DNA of 64,000 nucleotides from Burkholderiaceae bacterium (GTDB taxonomy: Bacteria > Pseudomonadota > Gammaproteobacteria > Burkholderiales > Burkholderiaceae_E). The stretch lies in NCBI GenBank assembly GCA_900299025.1, contig OMIE01000067.1:1-64000 (forward strand). The letters run 5' to 3'. The translations under genes and the position numbers were made by a program. Shown here in pieces: positions 58,441-64,000 of the stretch; position 1 is the stretch's first letter; the number at the start of each line of letters is the position of its first letter. The notes below the pieces were generated by a model, which saw only the letters and a program-made list of their open reading frames with translations, had not been told where the DNA came from and made no database searches.

Positions 58441-59691
58441 CTACCAGGACCGACGTTTGATTTGCTTGAGCTTGGCATCAAGCTTCTTCAAGGCGCTTGG
58501 GGCATCAGTCTTACCAGAGAGTACAGCATGGGTGGTATCCCAGAACGCTTGACTGACTTGGGGGTATTTCAGGCCGGTTTGGGCTGCCGGGCGTGAGACC
58601 GCTTCTGCAAAGACCAAGCCGAGCTCTGCCATGAATCGGTTGTTGCTCAGGATATCTTCGTCCTGGTAAAGCTGAGGCCGCGTTGGATTAAAACTACCCT
58701 TTATCGCTCTTTCTTTTTGAATCGCGGCACTGCTAAGGTACATCACGAGATCGGCGGCAAGCGCCGGATGCGTTGAGTATCGGCTAATGCCCAATTGCCA
58801 GCCTCCAAGGGCGGCAGCGTGCCGACCGTTTGCCGACTGCGGCAGCAAGGCAACACCGATACGGTCCCGAATGGGGCTGTCAGATTGCTGAGCAAGTGCC
58901 CATGCATAGGGCCAATTACGCATAAATAATGCTTTGCCACTCTGAAAGACGCCGCGGGCCTCTTCCTCAGCATAGTTCAACACGCCACGGGGTGCGATGG
59001 TTCCGATCCAGCGCGCAGCCATGCTGAGCGCTTGTTCAGCGGCCGGGTTATGAATGCTGATGCGGCCATCTGTTTCTACGATCTGGCCGCCGCCGAAGCT
59101 TGCAATCCATTCGAGCGCATTGCAGCTCAATCCCTCATAGGCTTTGGCTTGAAATACAAATCCATGGAAGTCTGAGTTACCGCGCTCGCGCTCAGCCTTT
59201 TGGACATATTGCGCGGTGCGCTCAAGTTCGTCCCAAGTTTTGGGTACCGAAAGCTTATAACGTTCGAGCATATCCTTGCGATAAAACAGCAAGCCCGCAT
59301 CAACGTACCATGGCATCGCGAGCAGTCTTTCATTCACCGTATTATTGGCGATAATGGCTGGGAAGTGCTCGCGCTCCTGGCCTTTGCTGAAGGGGCGTAA
59401 GTCAATAAGGTGGTCACGAATGACGCCTGGCCACACTGCATCAATCACGATTACATCGATATCAGCCGATCGTGCGGCAAATAATTGCCGATAAAGCGCA
59501 AGCTTTTCTGTAGGGCTGCTTGGTGGTGAAAAAAAACGCACTTCGTGTCCGCGAGCTTTGGCCCAGTCTTGCGCATGGCGCTTGCAAAGCTGACCTTCGA
59601 TGCCTGTGCTGTCACAAGAAATCGTAATGGTTGCCGCGTCCGCTGCGCAAAAAGTTAATAAAAAAATTAACGTTAAAAACCGTATAAACAC
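58441..59691 (-). CDS. Sugar ABC transporter substrate-binding protein (trehalose/maltose type)
   Basis: About 416 residues from GTG 59691, chosen because AAGGA lies 6 bases upstream and a clean signal peptide follows (FIRFLTLIFLLTFCAADA). A TTG at 59709 would overlap the pullulanase gene. ITISCDSTGIEGQLCKRHAQDWAKARGHEVRFF, IDVIVIDAVWPG, LLAMPWYVDAGLLFYRKDMLERY, GLSCNALEWIASFGGGQIV and ALGGWQLGISRYSTHP match the group-1 sugar-binding family near ThuE/MalE. It collects malto-oligosaccharides in the periplasm for MalFGK. It begins 4 bases after the pullulanase stop. Confidence 0.9.
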   Translation of the reverse strand: MFIRFLTLIFLLTFCAADAATITISCDSTGIEGQLCKRHAQDWAKARGHEVRFFSPPSSPTEKLALYRQLFAARSADIDVIVIDAVWPGVIRDHLIDLRPFSKGQEREHFPAIIANNTVNERLLAMPWYVDAGLLFYRKDMLERYKLSVPKTWDELERTAQYVQKAERERGNSDFHGFVFQAKAYEGLSCNALEWIASFGGGQIVETDGRISIHNPAAEQALSMAARWIGTIAPRGVLNYAEEEARGVFQSGKALFMRNWPYAWALAQQSDSPIRDRIGVALLPQSANGRHAAALGGWQLGISRYSTHPALAADLVMYLSSAAIQKERAIKGSFNPTRPQLYQDEDILSNNRFMAELGLVFAEAVSRPAAQTGLKYPQVSQAFWDTTHAVLSGKTDAPSALKKLDAKLKQIKRRSW

Positions 59692-59695
59692 ACGC

Positions 59696-62521
59696 TTAGT
59701 CCTTGTCAAAAAAGAGCAGGGCGCTCTGTCGGGGAATGGTCAGTACGCCGCGTTTAGCATCCCAAGCCGGCCGGTCAGTATCGCGCGGCTCTGAGGCTGC
59801 CGATGCTTTTAACCTAGGGTGAAGGCTGAGCGTTCGCCCCTTGAGTGCGTTGATCTGAATCCGTTGTGTTTCAAAGCTGCCATTCACCATAAAGGCGATT
59901 CCGCGGTATGTTGGGCTGTCTAATTTGGCTTTGCTATGAGTTTGATGGTTGTCTCGATTTGCAGCAATGTGCGCGGCAATCAATAGCTGTGACTTGGATG
60001 GATCGAATGCACGCTGGGTTTGACCCAGTATGTCGAAGTCTAAAAACTTCAGCTGTTTTTGGACGGCTTTTGCGCTTTCAAGTCTCAACTCTGGAATGCT
60101 TCGCCGAATGTGTACCCAATCCAAAAAACTTCTTAAGGATCTTGCGATGTGTTCGGGTTTTGGGCGCACGAGTGGCTGATTAAGCAAGGGCAGCATACTG
60201 GCGTAGTCCTTGCCGTTTTCCGCGGCTGGTGGCAAGCCGCTACCAAAGGCGTGGCTTTTGCCGCTCCAGTCGATGCGATTGAACCAATCGCCTGAATCAA
60301 AGCTGTTGCGATCCATCGATTTGGAGCGCATGAGTTCGCCGCCTGCATGGAAGTACGCAATCCCTTGGCTGAGGCTGTTGATTGCAAAGCCGAGTACTTG
60401 GGCACGTAGCCGATCATCAGGCGAGGCACTCGCTGGAAGCCTGTAAACATTGATGTCAAAGAGCGTGTGATTGTCATGATTTTCAACATAGTTCACAACT
60501 TCACCTGGCTCTGCAACGTAGCCACAAGGTTGACCTTTATAGTCTATGTCACGAAGACTTCGTGGGCTACGCTCTAGTGATGGCTCAGCGAGCGTTCGCC
60601 ACTGAAGCAGTTCAAAATCGCTTAGGCTTCCTGCTAGTCCGCAAAGTAGCCAGCTTCGGATCTCAGGATTGCTGCGCCCATGTAAGAAACCAGCGTTGTC
60701 CAATAAGGCCTGAGAAGCGTCGCCTGCACTTCCTCCGCGCAGTGCATCGCGTGCACGATCGCTAAAGCTGGCGATACCACTACCTGCGAGTGCTAGTTGC
60801 GACGCCTGTTCAAATCGCTGGTGATTGGCAACCTCACCGAAATTCCATCCCTCGCCGATAAAGGGGACGGGCCGCTTCGCGATAGCTTGCAGGGCCTCCT
60901 GGATCGCCAGCATGGTGGACTTAGGCTGATGACCCATCAAGTCGAAGCGGAACGAATCGATGCGGTAATCCTTCGCCCAAGTGATCAGGCTGTCTTGCAT
61001 CAACTTAGCCATCATCGCATGCTCGGTTGCCGTATTATCGCAACAGGTAGACCGTTCTACTTCGCCGGTCGCATTGAGGCGGTGGTAGTAACCCGGCACA
61101 ATGCGGTCAAGCACCGACTGCGGGTGTTGCCCTGAAGCCGACATATGGTTATAGACAACATCCATACCCACCCGCAATCCGATGCGATGCATGGCCTGCA
61201 CGAAGGTGCGAAACTCTCTAATTCTTGAGCCAGCTTTATCAGGGTTTAACGCATAGCTGCCCTCCGGCACTTGAAAATGCAAGGGGTCATAGCCCCAGTT
61301 GAAGCAGTCGGTGGAAGCGTCGTTGCTGATCAACGCTTGTGGGGTCGGATCGGCTGGGTAGGCTGCTTTGACGGCTGTACTGGTGCAAGCGTCTTCTGGT
61401 ACGGTTGCAAAGTCAAAGACGGGTAATAAGTGAAGATCGCTGATGCCGGCCTGAGCAAGTCGCCTCAGGTGTTGCATACCCCAACTGTCTTTGCTAAGGG
61501 CGGCTAGATATTTACCCCGTAATTTAGCAGGAACCTTGTCATCGGCTACAGAAAAGTCCCGCAGGTGCAATTCATAGATCAGCATCTGGGTTTGTGCGCT
61601 TACCGCTTGCGGCCTACGTGCTTTGTCCCATCCCTTGGGTTTGGTTCGCGGATTATCGAGCCAGACGATGCGACTTTGTTTGGAATTCGCCGTTAGGTCA
61701 AGCGCGTAGGGATCGGTCACTTTATTGATCACGAGGCCATGCGAGGCTGTCCAAACTTCTACCAGATAGTGATAAGGCGTCCCAAACCAGGCTGGCTCAG
61801 GTCTTTTTTCTAGATCGATTTGCCATATGCCCAGATGATCGATGCGCTTCATGGGAAGCAGTAGCGGCTCATGTTCTCCGATGCATAGCCAAACCGAGAT
61901 GGCAGTGGGTGCCCACAAGCGCAAACTCGGTTGGGGCATGGTCGCTGATCCTGCGACGCTAAGACCGAGTGGTTGGGAACGGGCTGCCTCAGCGTAGAGG
62001 CGATCGAGCAAGCTCGCGATCTGAATGCGCGATTGCCATTGGACTTTATCTTGCAGGTCATAGGCGATAACGACCAAGTCTTCTCGCAATCGTTGGCGGA
62101 TTGCTGCGCGGTCTTTCAGCGAAGCATCGTCGGGAAGCGAAAGTTCATAGCTCTCACCGAGGTAAGCCTTGTCGCCGACCGGAACCATTTTGCTTTGCTT
62201 GAGTGATAGTACCCATTCCTTAAACTGCAGCTTGTTTGAATCTGCACGAAGCTCGCTCGCTCTCAAGACAAAGCGAACTTGCGCCATTCGCCCCCTGAGT
62301 GATTCGGGCAAGGCCATCTCAGGCAGCAAGAGCGAATCGAAGGTATGCCAATGCAGCGCGGCTGACAACTTCTCTGTGGATGCTTGGATGGACCTGAAGC
62401 TCTGCTCCGATCGGCAATCCTCCGGCAAGGCGCGCGCCTGGCTCATCGTTGGTAACCAAGCAAGCAAGCAACACATCAGCAAGCCAGCGCGTCGAAAGCG
62501 AGCATTCAAGATCTTGAGCAT
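59696..62521 (-). CDS. pulA: Secreted pullulanase-type GH13 enzyme
   Basis: About 941 residues from ATG 62521; a longer frame to 62704 would overlap the divergent gene. A hydrophobic signal peptide ends near SQARA. N-terminal carbohydrate-binding and linker domains are followed by LRLWAPTAISVWLCIGEH and NKVTDPYALDLTANSKQSRIVWLDNP, typical of GH13 pullulanases. The catalytic regions are LRVGMDVVYNHM (I), YRIDSFRFDLMGHQ (II, nucleophile), PFIGEGWNFGEV (III) and VVNYVENHDNHTLFD (IV). It cleaves alpha-1,6 branches of pullulan, starch or glycogen outside the inner membrane. Its stop is 4 bases before the binding-protein start. Confidence 0.92.
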   Translation of the reverse strand: MLKILNARFRRAGLLMCCLLAWLPTMSQARALPEDCRSEQSFRSIQASTEKLSAALHWHTFDSLLLPEMALPESLRGRMAQVRFVLRASELRADSNKLQFKEWVLSLKQSKMVPVGDKAYLGESYELSLPDDASLKDRAAIRQRLREDLVVIAYDLQDKVQWQSRIQIASLLDRLYAEAARSQPLGLSVAGSATMPQPSLRLWAPTAISVWLCIGEHEPLLLPMKRIDHLGIWQIDLEKRPEPAWFGTPYHYLVEVWTASHGLVINKVTDPYALDLTANSKQSRIVWLDNPRTKPKGWDKARRPQAVSAQTQMLIYELHLRDFSVADDKVPAKLRGKYLAALSKDSWGMQHLRRLAQAGISDLHLLPVFDFATVPEDACTSTAVKAAYPADPTPQALISNDASTDCFNWGYDPLHFQVPEGSYALNPDKAGSRIREFRTFVQAMHRIGLRVGMDVVYNHMSASGQHPQSVLDRIVPGYYHRLNATGEVERSTCCDNTATEHAMMAKLMQDSLITWAKDYRIDSFRFDLMGHQPKSTMLAIQEALQAIAKRPVPFIGEGWNFGEVANHQRFEQASQLALAGSGIASFSDRARDALRGGSAGDASQALLDNAGFLHGRSNPEIRSWLLCGLAGSLSDFELLQWRTLAEPSLERSPRSLRDIDYKGQPCGYVAEPGEVVNYVENHDNHTLFDINVYRLPASASPDDRLRAQVLGFAINSLSQGIAYFHAGGELMRSKSMDRNSFDSGDWFNRIDWSGKSHAFGSGLPPAAENGKDYASMLPLLNQPLVRPKPEHIARSLRSFLDWVHIRRSIPELRLESAKAVQKQLKFLDFDILGQTQRAFDPSKSQLLIAAHIAANRDNHQTHSKAKLDSPTYRGIAFMVNGSFETQRIQINALKGRTLSLHPRLKASAASEPRDTDRPAWDAKRGVLTIPRQSALLFFDKD

Positions 62522-62549
62522 GTGAAAAGTTTTCAGGTAATCTGCTTCA

Positions 62550-62564
62550 TGTAATTTTGCTACA
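62550..62564. promoter_or_regulatory. Operator-like repeat between pullulanase and amylase genes
   Basis: TGTAA-TTTTG-CTACA; on the other strand TGTAG-CAAAA-TTACA. It differs by one base from the perfect repeat at 58347-58361 and has the same spacer. It lies in the 70-base gap between the divergent pullulanase and amylase starts, so one bound protein could control both genes. Confidence 0.6.
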
Positions 62565-62591
62565 TCTTGCAGTAAGCCAAGGAATTCACTG

Positions 62592-64000
62592 ATGCAAGCA
62601 TTCAAACGACGTACGAGTTGGTCGTTAAGGACGAGCTGGCCTCTGAACTGGTCGGCTTGCCTTCTCCATGTGTTGATGCTTGGCTGCGGATCCGAGTCTG
62701 GCATCGCTGCTTCAAGTTCGCCCAGCGCCGCATCCGTTTCGATCGTATCGCCAGGCTCAACCGAGTCTGGCGTAAAACCGGGGTCGATCTTAAGTGATCA
62801 AGCCGACGTGGGTTTTCTCGATCCAGGATCAAAGCTTTCCCCGGGATGGCGCCACCAGACATTCATGCAGGTCTACGTCCGCGCATACAGGGATAGCAAC
62901 GGCGATGGCGTGGGTGACCTTCAAGGGCTGATACAAAGCTTAGATTACCTTCAATGGTTAGGCATCCGAGCGCTCTGGTTGATGCCTATTACTCAAAGTC
63001 AGGATCGTGATCATGGCTATGCAGTAAGCGACTTTCGTCAAATTGAAACTGACTATGGAAGTCTTGACGATTTCGACGAGTTGATCAAGCAGGCGCACGC
63101 ACGAGGCATCGCAGTCGTCATCGATCATGTCATTAACCATAGCGCAGCGACGCATCCGGCTTTTATGGATGCACGTTCAAATGCTCATAGTCCTTTTCGT
63201 TCATGGTATGTGTTTCAGAACACGCCGTCGCCGTCCTGGCAAATTTTTGGTTCAAACCCTTGGCGTCAGGCCTCACTTGATGCTTCGTCTGCTTATTACT
63301 TTGCTGCATTTTCACCGACGATGCCCGAGTTTGACTGGCGTAACCCAGCAATGCTTCAGTGGCATCTGGCGCATATGCGGTTTTGGCTCAATCGCGGGGT
63401 CGATGGATTCCGACTCGACGCAGTCAGCCATCTTGTTGAAAACGGCCCCAACGACTGGTACGACCAGGAGGAAAACCATCGCATCCTGGCGCAAGTTCGG
63501 GCAGAGATATCGCGCTATGACAATCGCTATCTTGTCTGCGAAGCTGTCGGCAAGCCACTGCGTTATGCAGCACAAGATTCTTGCGGCAGGGCCTTTGCAT
63601 TCGGTTTCGGTCCCTTAGTCCTGCGTGCGGCTCGGGGAGACAAGACCGCCATTGAGCCGCTCGTACACTACCTAAGAAACATGCCTAGCGATGGCGCACT
63701 CGCTACGATGCTGGCAAACCATGATGCCTTTGCCGGTGACAGGGTCTGGGATCAGTTAAGGGGCGATCAAACGGCCTACCGGCTTGCCGCCGCGCTCTAT
63801 CTCCTGCAACTTGGCACGCCATTCATATATTACGGCGAGGAAATCGGCCTTTCCGGCGGACAGGGATTAAGCGGTGATCCAAGCTTGAGAACACCGATGG
63901 TTTGGCATTCAAAGGCACCGCTTTATGGATTTAGCGACGCAGGCAAACCCTTTCGGAACTTTTCAAGCAATGCGGCTGATCGCTCGGTAGAAAGCCAGAT
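62592..64000 (+). CDS. GH13 alpha-amylase, probable lipoprotein (3' end outside window)
   Basis: An open frame from ATG 62592 (AAGGAA 8 bases upstream) to the window edge, 469 codons visible with no stop. The N-terminus is basic, then hydrophobic, with a lipobox-like LMLGC (Cys32) and a Ser/Ala/Gly/Pro-rich linker to about residue 75. The GH13 core follows: MQVYVRAYRDSNGDGVGDLQGL, D178-H183 DHVINH (region I), GFRLDAVSH with nucleophile D276 (II), CEAVG with acid/base E317 (III) and LANHDAF with D378 (IV). It probably hydrolyses alpha-1,4-glucans at the cell envelope. It is divergent from the pullulanase gene and shares the operator-like repeat. Confidence 0.88.
   Translation, partial: MQAFKRRTSWSLRTSWPLNWSACLLHVLMLGCGSESGIAASSSPSAASVSIVSPGSTESGVKPGSILSDQADVGFLDPGSKLSPGWRHQTFMQVYVRAYRDSNGDGVGDLQGLIQSLDYLQWLGIRALWLMPITQSQDRDHGYAVSDFRQIETDYGSLDDFDELIKQAHARGIAVVIDHVINHSAATHPAFMDARSNAHSPFRSWYVFQNTPSPSWQIFGSNPWRQASLDASSAYYFAAFSPTMPEFDWRNPAMLQWHLAHMRFWLNRGVDGFRLDAVSHLVENGPNDWYDQEENHRILAQVRAEISRYDNRYLVCEAVGKPLRYAAQDSCGRAFAFGFGPLVLRAARGDKTAIEPLVHYLRNMPSDGALATMLANHDAFAGDRVWDQLRGDQTAYRLAAALYLLQLGTPFIYYGEEIGLSGGQGLSGDPSLRTPMVWHSKAPLYGFSDAGKPFRNFSSNAADRSVESQ

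Noticed and set aside
1-64000. Mobile element, prophage or genomic island
   Set aside because: No integrase, transposase, phage gene, tRNA end or terminal repeat was seen, and base composition looks even by eye.

Overview
The window looks like a chromosomal segment from a betaproteobacterium, most likely of the order Burkholderiales. This is inferred from gene content: three Bug/TctC-type periplasmic binding proteins, AtuA-family genes, two CaiB/BaiF CoA-transferases, a PhoX-type protein and an fpr/OmpR neighbourhood. GC content is moderate by eye and even throughout. I see no rRNA, tRNA, CRISPR array, integrase, transposase or insertion sequence. Coding density is very high: no gene-free stretch exceeds about 180 bases, and many neighbours overlap by ATGA or abut.

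Layout. 0-0.9 kb: the 3' end of a ferredoxin-NADP reductase and a convergent orphan OmpR-type regulator. 1-10 kb: two copies of a split AtuA module (large AtuA protein plus a ~110-residue partner), the first followed by a thiolase. Between the modules lies a minus-strand operon of a tartrate/malate-type dehydrogenase, an MFS carrier and a cytoplasmic-looking sulfatase. 10.5-15 kb: a coupled operon of a Bug protein, an OxyR-type peroxide sensor, a tungstate-type ABC permease and ATPase (TupBC), and a DUF455 ferritin-like protein. 15-19 kb: a complete TctCBA carrier with an RraA-family enzyme. 19-30 kb: assorted acyl-CoA and amino-acid catabolism, including a fusion of diaminopropionate ammonia-lyase with a degenerate M20 hydrolase.

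30-41.7 kb: a plus-strand CoA-transferase and CitE-type lyase converge on a tightly packed minus-strand operon. That operon holds an NMT1-type binding protein, ATPase, two permeases, an isocitrate-lyase-superfamily lyase and a LeuCD-type hydratase. It reads as an uptake-plus-catabolism unit for a small hydroxy or unsaturated dicarboxylate. A second CoA-transferase and a MATE exporter follow. 42-45 kb: a GST and a split transketolase with a class II aldolase.

45-64 kb: an alpha-glucan/maltodextrin locus. It holds a secreted pullulanase, a lipoprotein GH13 amylase (open at the window end), a sugar-binding protein, MalFGK, an intracellular GH13 glucosidase, two TonB receptors and a flavin-dependent halogenase. 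It ends in a coupled tail of cupin, LAB_N membrane protein and luciferase-like oxidoreductase. A repeated operator-like sequence (TGTAG-N5-CTACA and a one-mismatch copy) lies upstream of the first TonB receptor and between the divergent pullulanase and amylase genes, which suggests one repressor over the locus. The likely flow is: surface and periplasmic GH13 enzymes cut glucans, the TonB receptor and ABC system import maltodextrins, and the cytoplasmic glucosidase finishes the job.
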